This document shows, piece by piece, positions 32,550-43,790 of a DNA stretch of 64,000 nucleotides (positions are counted from its first letter, which is position 1; each line of letters opens with the position of its first letter). The translations under genes were made by a program, and so were the position numbers. The notes under the pieces were generated by a model. That model worked only from the letters and a program-made list of their open reading frames with translations, was not told where the DNA came from and did not search any database. Source of the stretch: Lucinisca nassula. Taxonomy: Eukaryota; Mollusca; Bivalvia; Lucinida; Lucinidae. Where the stretch lies: contig OY757023.1 of NCBI GenBank assembly GCA_963580285.1, positions 85,337,108 through 85,401,107 on the forward strand. Reading direction: 5' to 3'.

Positions 32550-32897
32550 TATATGGGCTGCATGATGCTTCCACGCCGGCCCGCACACTAGTACTGGTAA
32601 ACGGCTTAGAGGATCTAAGCGTGTCCAGGAACCGCGGTGCAAGGCGGACCGTCCATGCTAATAAACCCTATTGGTTTCATTGGGCGATAGGGCTTGAGAT
32701 GTCATTTCATCTCAATGTCGGGTAAAAGTCCCACAAAATTGGAAGCAACGTCTCCAAAATGACCTTTGCAGTGTTGAGGACGTTAAACATCAAATCAAAC
32801 AAATACAGAAATCTTGAAAGGACAGTAAAACCATAACCAAAAGAAAAGATACATTACTGGGATTCATCTTTACACCATGTTATGTCCAAAACTTTTT

Positions 32898-33295
32898 TTT
32901 ATCATATGACGTCGCGTCTGAGAGTGTAATAACGCCATGTAATATTTTCGATAATCCACTAGTGGATTAAATATGTAAATTAGCTATATACGTCCCGTAA
33001 CGTTACATGTACGACGTCGCGTTTACTAATGGCGGAATATTGACATTTTGTAAACAATCGTGAATAAAATGCGTTTTAAATGTCATATGATAAATAGAAT
33101 CTTGCATTCGTGCTCATGTATTATTGAATTTATTAAACTTGTTAAGGAAAAGGGATAAAATGCTCGGCAAAGCCTCGCATTTTATCCCTTTTCCTCAACT
33201 CGTTTAATAAATTCAATAATACATGACCACTCATGTAAGATCCTCTATATAATGAGTAGTGTTATAAACTGGTTGTGGTGTACTTTATCATAACA
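32898..33295. mobile_element. Inverted-repeat element family G
   Basis: Contains the stem TATTATTGAATTTATTAAAC / GTTTAATAAATTCAATAATA and ATCATATGACGTCGCGTCTG. A related copy, also holding a SINE fragment, is at 51190-51722. Confidence 0.65.
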
Positions 33296-33409
33296 TTTAT
33301 TCTGTCGTAGTTAGAGGGCCTCATGAAGTAGAAATTTGTTTTCATATACACATGGGCTATGCGGAGATTCAAATCTGTCTGCCTACCCACACAGTAGGAA
33401 TTGATTTGA

Positions 33410-33675
33410 CTAGAGGTTTTTAATGTCCCAGTCAACACTATGTAGGTCTTTTGGAGTCCCTGCTTCCAGTTTTGTGGGACTTTGGCCCAACATTGAAATG
33501 AAATGACATCTGGAGCCCAATGAAACCAATGGAGTTTATTTGCATGGACTTGCACCACTTCGCCTGGGCACAGGCTGAGACCCTCTAAGCAGTTTACCAT
33601 TACTCATGTCAGCCGGTTTCAGCTCTTTGTGGAAGCACCTTGCAGCCCAATCTATTTCTCCAAGCCCCGATGGAC
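33410..33675 (-). mobile_element. SINE family 1, diverged reverse copy
   Basis: TTAATGTCCCAGTCAACACT to AATCTATTTCTCCAAGCCCC, with several deletions. Confidence 0.75.
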
Positions 33676-33762
33676 GGGAGATACCCACACAGCTGGAATA
33701 CATCGTTTTCTGTCTGTATGATGGTGTGAGTCACCAGACATTCCTATATTCCTGTAGTGCAT

Positions 33763-33985
33763 ACTGTAATGATCCTAAATATTGGGACAGACAGGCCTAA
33801 GCATATGGTGCAGACCCAGATCTTATTCAGACTGCTCCTGAAGGCTCTTCACTGTTTGCCATTCCATTGGCACTTTTTGGACTCCTTACTTGATTGGGAA
33901 ACAAATTTGTTAAAATTTTAGGAGAATTACAGCAAGTCATTTTGGTGTCGGAATTTTAAGGATTTTTACAATAATAAAGATTCTG
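33763..33985. mobile_element. MITE family E, decayed
   Basis: GATCCTAAATATTGGGACAG to GGAATTTTAAGGATTTTTAC; core partly lost. Confidence 0.6.
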
Positions 33986-34044
33986 ATCAAAATGCACAAA
34001 TGTGCAGGCTGATCTGAGTCCTTTCTGTATGTAATGTCTTCAGG

Positions 34045-34345
34045 TCTGGTGGCTTTGTTGGAGATGTGCTTGAGTGGTGATTAGTACGTCTCAGTTTCAA
34101 TACCTGCCCGGTTAGCAACATTTTTTGTGGCGATTGATCACAGAATCTTTTCTACGGTCATTGTCTCCCTTCCATTGATTCAAGAAATGCAGTTGTCGGT
34201 TTTAGCAGAAGATTGGAGGTACACTGTGGTAGTTTACCTCATATTACGTATACACCTGCCTAGGAAAAGTGTGGTTTTGTAAACTGACCATCTCAACATA
34301 ACCTAAATATTGTTGACTATGCCATTTAACTCCAAACAAAAAAAA
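34045..34345 (+). mobile_element. SINE family 3, diverged
   Basis: GGTGATTAGTACGTCTCAG and TTTCAATACCTGCCC (B-box region) to TATTGTTGACTATGCCATTT and an A-rich tail. Confidence 0.7.
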
Positions 34346-34349
34346 CAAC

Positions 34350-34980
34350 AAATCAGTCAGAATACAGAGGGACCTCATTATAACGATAGTATTTGTTCCC
34401 TAATAGACAGGCGCTTGAAGTTTGGTCCATTAAAACGGATTGAAGTGTCCCAAAATAAAGACTCTGCTGCAATTTCAAAAATTACGAAATGGCTTAGTGT
34501 CACTTTTGATTATGAACCTTATGATACACTCATGGACAGAACTTCAAGCTCCTGTGCCTAATATTGTGTCGTTATAAAGAATTTGCAGTTGTAAAGAATT
34601 GCAGTTGGGAGAATGCTAGTCAATAAAGGGCCTTTTTTCCCCCCTTCACTACTCCAAGAAACAATATTACAGATATTTGTTAGAATCGCCTCGATTCTAA
34701 CAAATATCTATAACTTTTGTTTCTTGGAGTATAAGTTTTCATGTTCATGACTATGGATTCGATATGGGCGTTTTCAACCCAGGGAAGCTCACGCCTATTG
34801 ATTCTAATGCTAAGCCTTTAGCTAAGGATTGTCATAATAACGAGTTTTGTCTTTATAACGAATGTCTGTATAAAGAGGTTTGACTGTATAACCCTTCCTA
34901 TCTGTATGATAAAGAGCTGAATCAATGGAAATTCATGTAGTGATCACAGTGCATAGATGTGCAGGCTGATCTGAGTCTTC
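34350..34980. repeat. Degraded MITE sequence with hairpin core
   Basis: GAGGGACCTCATTATAACG and ATAAAGAGGTTTGACTGTATA mark the ends of a MITE (34365-34890). The hairpin AGATATTTGTTAGAATCGCC (34675-34720) lies at its centre. No exon. Confidence 0.5.
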
Positions 34981-34989
34981 ATTGTTTTT

Positions 34990-35275
34990 ATTTGTTTGAA
35001 ATGAAGTTTAACATCACTGTCAGTACTATTTAGGTTATTTAGGAGACATTGCTTCCAATTTTATGGGACTTTTACCCGAAATTGAGATGAATTGACATCT
35101 CAAGCCCTGCCTCCCAATGAAACCAATAGGGTTAATATGCATGGACGATTCGACTTGGACCACTTTGCCTGGGCAGGCTTAAACTTTCTAAGCAGTTTAC
35201 CACTACTCATGTGTGGTCAGTTTCGGCTCTGTGTGGAAGCACCATGCAGCTCAATCTATGTCTTGATGGGCAGGC
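34990..35275 (-). mobile_element. SINE family 1, reverse, cut by a hAT-like element
   Basis: Runs to TCTTGATGGGC, where the element at 35276 interrupts it; a few SINE bases resume at 36741 (GGCAGGG). Confidence 0.75.
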
Positions 35276-36740
35276 CAGAGTTCTCACTAGGATTTTGAAA
35301 ACAGGAGTTTAAGAATCCATCCATGGAAAAAGTTGGATTCAAATCTGAAAAGTTGGAGTCAAATTTTGAAAAGTTGGAGTTTGACCCTAAAAACGTGTGT
35401 CAGTTATGGCTAAATGCGTACGGCTGTAGAGTCACTAAGAGTGTGACTCCAAACGACTTTGGGGCTTGAACCCTTATCCTGCTTAACATGACAAACCATT
35501 TTCTGGCAGTGGAGATCCAGATCAGATGGATTCCATCTAATCAGGATTTACACTGTCACTCAGATTGTGAATTTGAATAGAAAAAATTACATTAGGCTTT
35601 GAAAGTCAGGAGTGAACTGGGTAAATTAATTTATTCATCATGATAAGGGTTTAAATTGAGTGTGAGCAGTTAACAGTAGTACAGGCTCTGATCAGGCTGC
35701 ACCAACAGGACAAGTCTGTTCAGGTCATGCACTACATCCTAGTACATAAAATGGCATCTGAAACTTTTGGATTCTTACAATATTTCGCATAATGATTAAA
35801 GACGTAACACTGGCCAAAATTTCAAGTCCAGTCCATTTAACCAGGATTTGAAGAAATAAGATGGAATAAGAGCATGGCTCAGAAATTTTGACTTTCATTA
35901 AAACAAAAATTAAACTTTTGTTGTTTTTATTTACATCCAGTTTGTCACAAATATTTACAAAAATAAACAACAACAACAAAAAAAAAAAACAACAACAAAA
36001 AAAAACACGCACACACACAAAAAAAACACCAACAGTGCAGGCCCAGATCAGATGCCACAGGTGTCTGTTCCAGACCTCCACTATTAGCAGGCAGTTCAAC
36101 ACTTTACTTAATGCTAATATTCCATGGTTTCTGATAATTAATTTCTTTCATTCAAAAAGGCCTAATCAAGGTAACTTCATAAACAATAAAGACATTGTTC
36201 AGTACGAAAGTGCGACAAACTCGAGTCATAATTTTCTTTAATCGTAATACAGACGATTTATACACTTGATTATCGCATCCTTTAATTATGCCTCCGACAT
36301 TTTTTCAACAAACAAATTACCGATAATCCAACTGTGTATACACGTATCCGGAAACAATCGGTTAATATTTAATCAGCCACGTCTTTGATTTAATCACACA
36401 AAACACCTGCAAGACTGACCTGTCAATCTTCTAGCCGTGACGCTCTGATTGGCCGAGAGAGCAATACAGCCGACTGTCCTCGCTAGGTAATGCTTGAACA
36501 AGCCTGGCGGTGGCGATTAACGGTAAACTTTTGATCTGAAAGCGGTAGCTAAATTTGGAGATCAATTGGACATCCGCTGCCATCGTTTGATGTGAATGAG
36601 GTCATTTTTACACTCGATTACGGACACGTCAGGCGAAAAAAAAAATGGCGTAATTAAGAATCCACGGCAGGAAATTTTACGCGTACAAAAGCAAAAACAG
36701 GTGTAAAAATACGCCGGATTCGGCGTTTCTGAGAACTCTG
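35276..36740. mobile_element. hAT-like non-autonomous element, 1465 bp
   Basis: Ends CAGAGTTCTCACTAGG and (complement) CAGAGTTCTCAGAAACG give short inverted repeats beginning CAGAG, as in hAT transposons. Flanks GGGCAGGC and GGCAGGGA resemble an 8-bp duplication with one change. The right third (about 36190-36720) is CpG-richer and non-repetitive. No transposase frame. Decayed TTAA-MITE cores lie inside at about 35505-35560 and 35680-35730. Confidence 0.55.
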
Positions 36741-36831
36741 GGCAGGGACCCAGGTCTTCATTATATGTGTTTGGAGACTTGCTTTTGCTTGACTAGGATC
36801 ATATCATAGAATGTTTTCTCAATGTTTTCAG

Positions 36832-36911
36832 TTGACCACACCCGAGTAATATTACGTGATGGCGATCAAGACCTGGTAGGAGCAGACTATATCAATGCTA
36901 ACCTCATCACG
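36832..36911 (+). CDS. PTPN11-like: SHP2-like exon 8: PTP domain (DYINAN motif)
   Basis: This 80-nt exon completes the split Phe codon. It reads DHTRVILRDGDQDLVGA, then DYINANLIT, ending in phase 0 before gtgagt. DYINAN is a conserved classical PTP motif. Length equals the vertebrate exon. The loop between RDGD and DYIN differs in sequence from SHP2 but hardly in length. A hAT-like element ends about 90 bp upstream. The following intron, about 9.1 kb, is the longest between exons found here. Confidence 0.95.
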
Positions 36912-37024
36912 GTGAGTAGGAATACAAAATGGAGTCGCAGTAGGATTCTGGGAAATGAACATACCTAACATATTTTCCAGCATTTTACAAGGCAAATAAC
37001 TTTCGAGTCTTTCTGTTTGCTTTC

Positions 37025-37140
37025 CTGAGAAAGGAGTCCTTACATTAAAATGGTCTACTCTTAAAGAAAAGAATTTGCTCCGTTGGAGTAAATTCTTTTT
37101 CTTAAAGAGTAGACCTGTATTGACAGGGGAAGCTGGTTAG
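37025..37140. repeat. MITE family H hairpin fragment
   Basis: AAGAATTTGCTCCGTTGGAG and complement; the outer parts are missing. Confidence 0.6.
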
Positions 37141-37149
37141 TTTTTGTCA

Positions 37150-37616
37150 ATGCTGCTTTAAGCATGGGGCGATATAGGAGTCCAATTTTCATATTTTTGG
37201 TCTCTTTGTCCAGCCGTCTGTTCGTCAAGCCCTCAACTATTGCACTCACCCTAGCATTCACCATAATGTAAGAGTCTATTTCTCAAGAACTGTTAGGGCC
37301 TCAATAATGATACTTGGTACAAACTTGCATCTTGGGACTGCACCTTAAATGCAGGCATCCGTATTTAACCTTGACCTATATTTCATGGTTCACTGACATT
37401 GTAAACTATTGCATCAACCATAGAGTTCACCCTAATGTAAGAGTCCATTTCTCAAGAACTAGAAGAGCTTCATTAATAATACTTGATATTTAGAGATAGC
37501 AACTCTAATGCATGCATCGATAATTTGACGTTCACCTACATTTCATGGCTTTGGGACTTAGTGCCCCCAATTGTGTGATATAGCCTAAGGCGCAATTCTT
37601 GTTGAAAGAGTGGCTT
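37150..37616 (+). mobile_element. Probable Helitron-like element with two long units
   Basis: Two units of about 170 bp share TAAGAGTC.ATTTCTCAAGAACT and CCTA.ATTTCATGG; the right end is GGCGCAATTCTTGTT. A related fragment is at 10790-11010. The head is not clear. Confidence 0.5.
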
Positions 37617-37744
37617 CCCCTTAAAGTTGTTTCCATTCTCATGAAATGTACATTTAAATTGGTATTTGTAGTTGGGATCTTTGATCCAGTAATAATGTGT
37701 ATTTGCATACAATCAATTAGGGTTATAACTATGATTTAAATATA

Positions 37745-38145
37745 TTTTATTACACCACAATTCCATTATATTTAAACATGGTTTTGGATTTTGGTCATTT
37801 TTCCTATATGGGCCCCGTCTAGCGATTTTGGTACTTATCGCCTATGCGGGCAGTGAAGGTTCAGGCGAGCCTGCGCATCCACGCAATCTCGCCAGAACCT
37901 TCGCTGCTCGCTCATACAAGCAGTGACTCAAGAGGAACCTTCAGACAGAAAGCCATATCCCCGGCCCCTCTGAATGGCTGGGCATGCGCAGTTAAAATAT
38001 GTCATGACGGAATGCTCGAAGACACAAATTCACTTGGCGGGGCTCATATAATCTATACATTTTTGTTTGGATATAACATGGTTGTTTAACTTACACATTT
38101 TCTGTTTTTGACCTTATAAATTGTTATAAAGAGGTTTTGGTGTAC
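37745..38145. mobile_element. MITE family N split by family J
   Basis: TTACACCACAATTCC on the left and ATAAAGAGGTTTTGGTGTAC on the right, with the usual hairpin opened at CCTATAT by the element at 37808-38050. Confidence 0.65.
37808..38050 (+). mobile_element. MITE family J
   Basis: Ends ATATGGGCCCCGTCTAGCGA and (complement) ATATGAGCCCCGCCAAGTGA, about 243 bp, GC-richer than its surroundings. A second copy with few differences is at 41468-41711. Confidence 0.78.
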
Positions 38146-38727
38146 TTCCAATGCAAAACCACTGGTAGTGAGGTATGTTTAGGTATCAGTAGGAGCAGTC
38201 TGATCTGGGTCCTCACTGTTTTCCCATATGCAAAAGTGTTTTCAAAAAGTTTTCAAACAAAATTCAGCAGACGACAAAAGCAGATGACATTTTCAGATGT
38301 AGTTTTTCTGGGCGTCTTAAGGGTTAATCTGTACTCTGCTCTCTGCCTGTCATGATCAGCATTTTAACTCTCATTTCTTTTTTCCATTGATTTCTCAGGA
38401 TCCACATATGAATCATGGGACTGAAAACTCTGGTAAGCCTGTGCAGTTGCACAGCTTATCTGAGTCTTCGCAGGTCACAGATGCCAAACTGTACCTATAC
38501 TTTTTTCTGAACATGGGTATCAATATATTGTGTGTCCCGTTTCGATAAAGCCTGTCTTTGGTTATTTGGCAAGGTAAGAAACAAACCGGCCTGCTCAATT
38601 AGACAGACTAGTAATGTTCTTGATATTTTTTATTAAGAACTTTGAGGCATTGTACTATCCAAGTAGAAACTGGGTCTGTGAATGCGAATTCTGCAAATTA
38701 TAATTCAGATTCAGTCTGACAATATGC

Positions 38728-39032
38728 ATCCCCCTCACCCCTCATCGGGGCTCGGAGGAATAGATTGTGCTGCATGATGCTTCCACACAGAGCTGAAACC
38801 GACCGCACATGAGTACTGGTAAACCCTTTAGAGGGTGTAAGCCTGTCCTGTCAAGTGGTGTGAGTCGGCCCGTCCTTACTTATAAACCCTTTTGGTTTGT
38901 ATGGGCGACAGGGCTTGAGATGTCATTTCATCTCAGTGTGGGGTAAAAGTCCCTCAAGATTGGAAGCAACATCTCCAAAATGACCTAAATAGTGTTGACA
39001 GGGAGGTAAAACCTCAATTAAAACAAACAATT
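38728..39032 (+). mobile_element. SINE family 1 with duplicated tail
   Basis: Full copy followed at 39043-39126 by a second tail segment (AAGTCCCACAAAATTGGAAG to AATCAAACAAACAG). Confidence 0.8.
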
Positions 39033-39267
39033 TTACAAGTCCGATTTCAAGTCCCACAAAATTGGAAGCGGCATCTCCAAAATGACCTAAAAGTGTTGGC
39101 AGGGACATTAAATCCCAAATCAAACAAACAGACAAGTAAGATTTTGCCCCTACAGGCACAACATAGCGTTTGGTTCATTTCTTGTTTTCATGGTGTGTTT
39201 CATATGTTCCGTATGTATTCAATTGGCAACACTTCCTTGTTTGTTTTGCACTAAAGGGCTTTTTAAA

Positions 39268-39515
39268 CCTTAAGGGGAATGGGAACACCTGGCAAATTTT
39301 TCTGCCATTTTTCAAAGGTTGACAATTTTTGGGACTTCCTGTTCGCTTTTCTGTAAGCTCTGCCCCATTGAAAAAGGGGTCAACTCTTTAAAGGAAAGAA
39401 TTTGCTCCTGAGGAGCAAATTCTTTCCTTTAAGAGTTGACCCCTATTGACATGGGAGACAAAAATACTTTTGCAAGAGTTGCCTCCCCTGAAGATGTTCC
39501 CATTCCACTTGAGAC
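39268..39515. mobile_element. MITE family H
   Basis: Ends CTTAAGGGGAATGGGAACAC and its near complement; the central hairpin is AAAGAATTTGCTCCTGAGGAG. Other copies at 40650, 60735 and 62826. Confidence 0.75.
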
Positions 39516-39564
39516 ATCAATTGCAACAATTGTTGTCTGCTTTGTTGTCTGCTGGATACTTTGA

Positions 39565-39650
39565 AAATCATTCTTGCAAACAGTGTGGACCCAGATCAGA
39601 CTGCTCCTCTAGGGGCAGTCTGATCGGGGTCCACACTATTTGCCTTATGC
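39565..39650. repeat. TTAA-MITE type hairpin core
   Basis: AAACAGTGTGGACCCAGATCAG pairs with TGATCGGGGTCCACACTATTTG. Confidence 0.7.
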
Positions 39651-39849
39651 CAAAAAAAATAATTAAGAGGTTTGCAAGGAGATGAAGCAGACTTTTTCAA
39701 AAGCAGTGTTCCTTTGTGTCTTAAGGGTTAAAAAAACAGGAATAAGGAAAATAAATAAACTTAAGAGACAGTAGCCATTTGCAAAATTTAGTTGAATGTT
39801 TTTGTCTTATACAGTAAAACTAGATCAAGTGATTCAAAACACCAAAATG

Positions 39850-40265
39850 GCACACTTGCTATGACTGGTTCTAACTGTCATAGCAAAAGATGTATCATGC
39901 ATCACAGGGGTGTCCAACTGATGTTGACTTCCAGTTGGACATGTTCTGCTGTCCTTGCAGCAGGTTATGGTGGAATGGTGGAGGGGCAAATGTTGCTATT
40001 TTCTACTGTTTCTACACTTTCATTTTCCGCTTTCTTCCCTGTCCCTTCCGTTAGAGATTGGAATGCCCTTCCTGATTTGATTATTTTGACAGGAGAAGTG
40101 CCTAGGATTGTGTAGCTAAATTAACCTCTTTGGTGAGAGCTAGGGACTAACTTCCCATCACAGGTTCTGGTGTATGAATTTCATTTTACGGGTCACCAGT
40201 AACAATTCTGATTCTCTCTTTCATCTCATCTACTATCACTTCTGTCTCTTAGAATGACCAACAAT
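39850..40265. repeat. Dispersed repeat with LINE-like peptide
   Basis: CTGATGTTGACTTCCAGTTGG and CTGCTGTCCTTGCAGCAGG recur at 41195-41420 in a shorter copy. The + strand reads VRDWNALPD at about 40050, a phrase common near the C-terminus of LINE reverse-transcriptase ORFs. The surrounding frame gives no domain, so the LINE link is weak. Confidence 0.35.
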
Positions 40266-40326
40266 GGTTGACATGTCATTAAGGGGAATGGGAACAGCTT
40301 CAGGGGAGGCAACTCCTGCAAAAGTA

Positions 40327-40560
40327 ACCAACTGCACAGGAGTACTGGTAAACCATTTAAAAGGTCTAAGCCTGCTCAGTCAAAATGGTGTGAGTCAGAC
40401 CATCCATGCATATAAACTTTATTGGTTTAATTGGGCGTCAGGGCTTGAAATATCATTTCATCTCAGTGTCGGGTAAAAGTCCTACAAAATTGGAAGCAAT
40501 GTCTCCAAAATTACCTAAATAGTGTTGATGGGGATGTTATGCCCCAATTCAAACAAACAG
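40327..40560 (+). mobile_element. SINE family 1 inside a MITE H remnant
   Basis: Starts at ACTGCACAGGAGTACTGG, ends AATTCAAACAAACAG. MITE H pieces flank it (40272-40325 and 40560-40585). Confidence 0.75.
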
Positions 40561-40649
40561 GACACTCTCCTGAAGATGTTTGAGCTATTGATGTTTGACT
40601 ATATTTTTATTTTTTTGAGGAAGTTTTCTGAACAACATTTTGGATCTTA

Positions 40650-40888
40650 AGGGGAATGGATACCCTTCAGGAGTGGCAACTCTTGCAAAAGTATTTTTGT
40701 CTCCCATGTCAATAGGGGTCAACTCTTAAAGGAATGAATTCGCTCCTGAGGAGCAAATTGCTTCCTTTAAGAGTAGACCCCTTTTTCAGTGGAACAGGGC
40801 TTATAGAAAAGCGGACAGGAAGTTCCTAAAGTTGGCTCCCTTTGAAAAATGGCAGAAAAATCTGCCAGGTGTTCCCATTCCCCTTAAA
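40650..40888. mobile_element. MITE family H
   Basis: Complete; ends CTTAAGGGGAATGGATACCC and GGTGTTCCCATTCCCCTTAA. Confidence 0.77.
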
Positions 40889-40954
40889 CCTTAAATAACC
40901 CCTACTTTTGCGAACAGTGCAGATCCAGGTCAGATGGCTTCTAAAGAAGCCAGG

Positions 40955-41117
40955 AAGCCTCCATGGTGTAGTGGTTTTGCAACTCGCCTTGTAAACCAGG
41001 GGTCCAAGTTTAATCCCAGGCTTCTCCAGATTTTCAGAGCTGTCTTTAAACTGAGGTCCTGTCTCCATATGACCTTAGCTGTTGGTAGGATGTTAAACTC
41101 AAACACTCACTCACTCT
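40955..41117 (+). mobile_element. SINE family 4 in a TTAA-MITE core
   Basis: Forward copy GCCTCCATGGTGTAGTGG to CAAACACTCACTCACTC. It is inserted in a family A-type core (CAGATGGCTTCTAAAGAAGCC on the left, TCTGAAGAAGTCATCTGATC on the right). Confidence 0.8.
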
Positions 41118-41194
41118 GAAGAAGTCATCTGATCATGTCATGCAGTTTGTAAATTGAATGAATGGGTTAATTGGGTGAGGCAAAGGCAACGTGT

Positions 41195-41425
41195 ATCTCA
41201 CAGAGGCACCCATCTGATGTTGGCTTACAGTTGGACAAGGCCTGCTGTCCTTTCAGCAGGTAAAGGGTAGAGGGAGAATGTTGTTATTATTTTTTTGCAC
41301 TGCCATTCTTTTGTCTCTTTCTCCTCTGTCCCTTACTTTCATCCACTCTAAAATCTCTTCTTTTTCTTTTCTCCCATTCTCTGGGAGACACAAAATGAGC
41401 CACAAGGGTTGACGTGTCTTTGAAC
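41195..41425. repeat. Second copy of the dispersed repeat at 39850
   Basis: CATCTGATGTTGGCTTACAG to TTGACGTGTC; lacks the segment with the LINE-like peptide. Confidence 0.5.
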
Positions 41426-41467
41426 CCAAAACAATCAATCAACCAATGAATTGAATGAATACATTAT

Positions 41468-41711
41468 ATGGGCCCCGTCAAGCGATTTTGGGACTTATCG
41501 CCTATGCGAGCAGCGAAGGTTCAGGCGAGCCTGCGCATCCGTGCAGTCTCGCCAGAACCTTCGCTGCTCGCTCATATAAGCAGTGAATCAAGAGGAACCT
41601 TCAGACAGAAAGCCATATCCCTGGCCCCTCTGAATGGCTGAGCATGCGCAGCTAAAATTTGTCATGACGGAATGCACGAAGACACAAATTCGCTTGGCGG
41701 GGCTCATATTA
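41468..41711 (+). mobile_element. MITE family J
   Basis: Near-identical to the copy at 37808, same orientation, about 244 bp. Confidence 0.78.
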
Positions 41712-42002
41712 AGCAACTTGTTTGGTGAGTAGTCAGAAATGGGTGAGGCTCAATTAATGTATTCAGCAGGATAAAGGTTAATGGCAGTTTCTGTTAGAAA
41801 AAGGAAAGATTGATAACAAAAATCCCATTGTAATCCGTTACACTGAATCCTCATAGTACATACAGGTAGATAAAAGTACACACTTCCTGGTCCATTCAGA
41901 TGTTTTATCTGATTAGAGGACACATTTCATCTTCAGTGCATTGTATTATGATGGCATGTCAGTCCAGGAAGAGATTGAATTTGATAAAACAAAGTTGTAA
42001 AA

Positions 42003-42115
42003 AGACCATCCATCCATCACAAAAACCTACCCAAATGCCCACTTATCCATCCATCCTCCTCAAAACACTCCTACCCAAACATCGCATCCATCCATCCATC
42101 CATTCATCCATCTTT
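42003..42115. repeat. (ATCC)n microsatellite, interrupted
   Basis: Runs of CATCCATCCATC separated by CAAAACACTCCTACCCAAAC-like segments. Confidence 0.8.
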
Positions 42116-42119
42116 GTCC

Positions 42120-42430
42120 AGTGGACCTCTACATGTACCAAGATTGTACAACATAATCCTTAGATTGTTCAGATTATAGCTCTGGAACCAAAAATGGCCC
42201 CACACTGGGGTCCTCTTGTTTTACACGGACTTACCTATGGAAAACCTTCTGTTGTAAAACCAGAAGGCCCTGGCATTTGATATTTGGTTTGTAGCTTCGT
42301 CTAGTGGACCTCTACCAAGGTTGTTAAAATAATTGCCCTGAGGTCAAAAATTGCCCCGCAAAAGGGATCACTTATTTTACAGAAACCAATATAGGGTAAA
42401 CTTTAAAAATCTTCTTATTGTAACCAGAAA
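42120..42430 (+). repeat. Decayed Helitron-like family 1 units
   Basis: About two diverged units (TTTGATATTTGGTTTGTAGC, TCTAGTGGACCTCTACCAAG) without head or tail; a further piece follows at 42900-42965. Confidence 0.6.
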
Positions 42431-42683
42431 GACCAGGGGCCAATTGTTCAAAAATAATGATGTCGTTAGTTAACGGATTGTTAAACCTTTGATCACTTAA
42501 TACAACAAAAATTCTAATATTTTCGCTGAAAAAAATGTGAACAGCTTTTGCAAATGCAAAGGCTGCTCACATTTTTTCAGCAAAAATAACAAAATTTTGG
42601 ATATTTTACTTGCTAGAATGGTTAACAACATGATCACTAACGAGCTTGTTAAGCTAACAAGGCTTTGAACAACTATCCCCAGG
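42430..42683. mobile_element. MITE family F
   Basis: CCAATTGTTCAAAAATAATG and GCTTTGAACAACTATCCCC ends with the AAAAATGTGAACAGC hairpin. Best-preserved copy of the family. Confidence 0.78.
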
Positions 42684-42686
42684 CCT

Positions 42687-42899
42687 TTAACCGTTGCCCT
42701 ACTAATCCCGGATATGCCTTATCTTTGAAACAATGTAGATCCAGATCAGATGGCTTCTGACAAAGCCATCTGATCAGGATCTACATTGTTTGCCATTCAG
42801 ATTGTGAATTTGTTGCAATAATTTGCATCAAGTAATCTGATTGGTTGATAATCGGTAGTGGGTGTGGCAAATATAAATATTCAGCAGGACAAGGGTTAA
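42687..42899 (+). mobile_element. TTAA MITE family A
   Basis: 213 bp with TTAA at both ends, though the left terminus is diverged. Confidence 0.78.
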
Positions 42900-43022
42900 T
42901 ATTTAGTACATAGCTACATCAAGTGAACCTCTACCAAGAATGTTCAAATTATAGCCCTGGAACTAAATTCTTGAACAGAAAATTTATAGTCTTAAAGCAA
43001 TCTACCTTGTGAAACTTCAATT

Positions 43023-43373
43023 ACAGTCGAACTTCAATGGCTCGAACACCTTTGGGACCACGAAAATCTGTTCGAGACAAGGATAGTTCGAGCCACTGAG
43101 GGTAACTGTCAGGAGGCATAACAGGGTTAATTTTGGGACATCTTTTCCGTGTTCTATAATAAAAATGTATGCTGTGTGTACTCATTAGAATTGCCTCATA
43201 GAGGTAATTCTAAAGAGTGCACACAGCATACATTTACAAGAGAATAGGAGAACAGTTCCGTAATTACCCTCACTTTTTCTTATGTGGAGAAATTCCCTTG
43301 GGACACCAGAACGGGTTCGACTCAGCCATGGTAAACGAGCCATGGGTGTTCGAGACATTGAAGTTTCACTGTA
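43023..43373. mobile_element. Tc1/mariner-type MITE, family K
   Basis: 351 bp, the same length as the copy at 7121. Ends TACAGTCGAACTTCAATGG and TTGAAGTTTCACTGTA. Confidence 0.82.
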
Positions 43374-43379
43374 GTATGT

Positions 43380-43785
43380 AAATCTCATAGCTCAGTGGAG
43401 TGATATAGGACTATCACGGTCTTCATGTTTTAAATGACCTTAGACCTTTTACCCCATAAATTGAAATTGGGGGCACTGGCAAACAGTTCAGGACCGAGAT
43501 GAGATGTCAGGACGTGTGATTTGATCACGGCCCTCACTCGCAACAAGTTAAATTTCCAAAAATAACTCAAAATGGCACTCCTATATTTCAAAATGAACTC
43601 CTATTTAAACAGTGGAAGACACTAATTATTTTTATTAAGAGCAGTTACTCTCTAAGGTTAGAGTTTCCTGTCAGAACACCATGACCTCCCTTGAATGGTT
43701 TTGATTGGATGGTATTTTCACAAGTATGAACCAGTGAACAATAAAACCTATAGGCAATTATGATAATACATTGGTGCAACACTGT
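43380..43785. other. Largely unassigned
   Basis: A decayed TTAA-MITE core lies near 43475-43550 (GCAAACAGTTCAGGACC.AGATG). Nothing else recognised. Confidence 0.4.
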
Positions 43786-43790
43786 GAAGC

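Larger units (their letters stand above)
30943..32805 (+). mobile_element. SINE family 1 split by a Tc1/mariner element
   Basis: The SINE head (30943-30970, ending GGGGCTTGAAGAAATA) resumes at 32550 (TATATGGGCTGCATGATG). Removing 30971-32549 and one TA restores the usual SINE sequence. Confidence 0.88.

Noticed and set aside
35888..36241. 117-residue frame
   Set aside because: Composed of A-rich and CA-rich simple sequence on both strands; no recognisable domain.
39792..40115. LINE reverse transcriptase fragment (VRDWNALPD)
   Set aside because: Only one short phrase matches, no RT motifs are nearby, and the second copy of this repeat lacks the segment. Kept only as a weak note.
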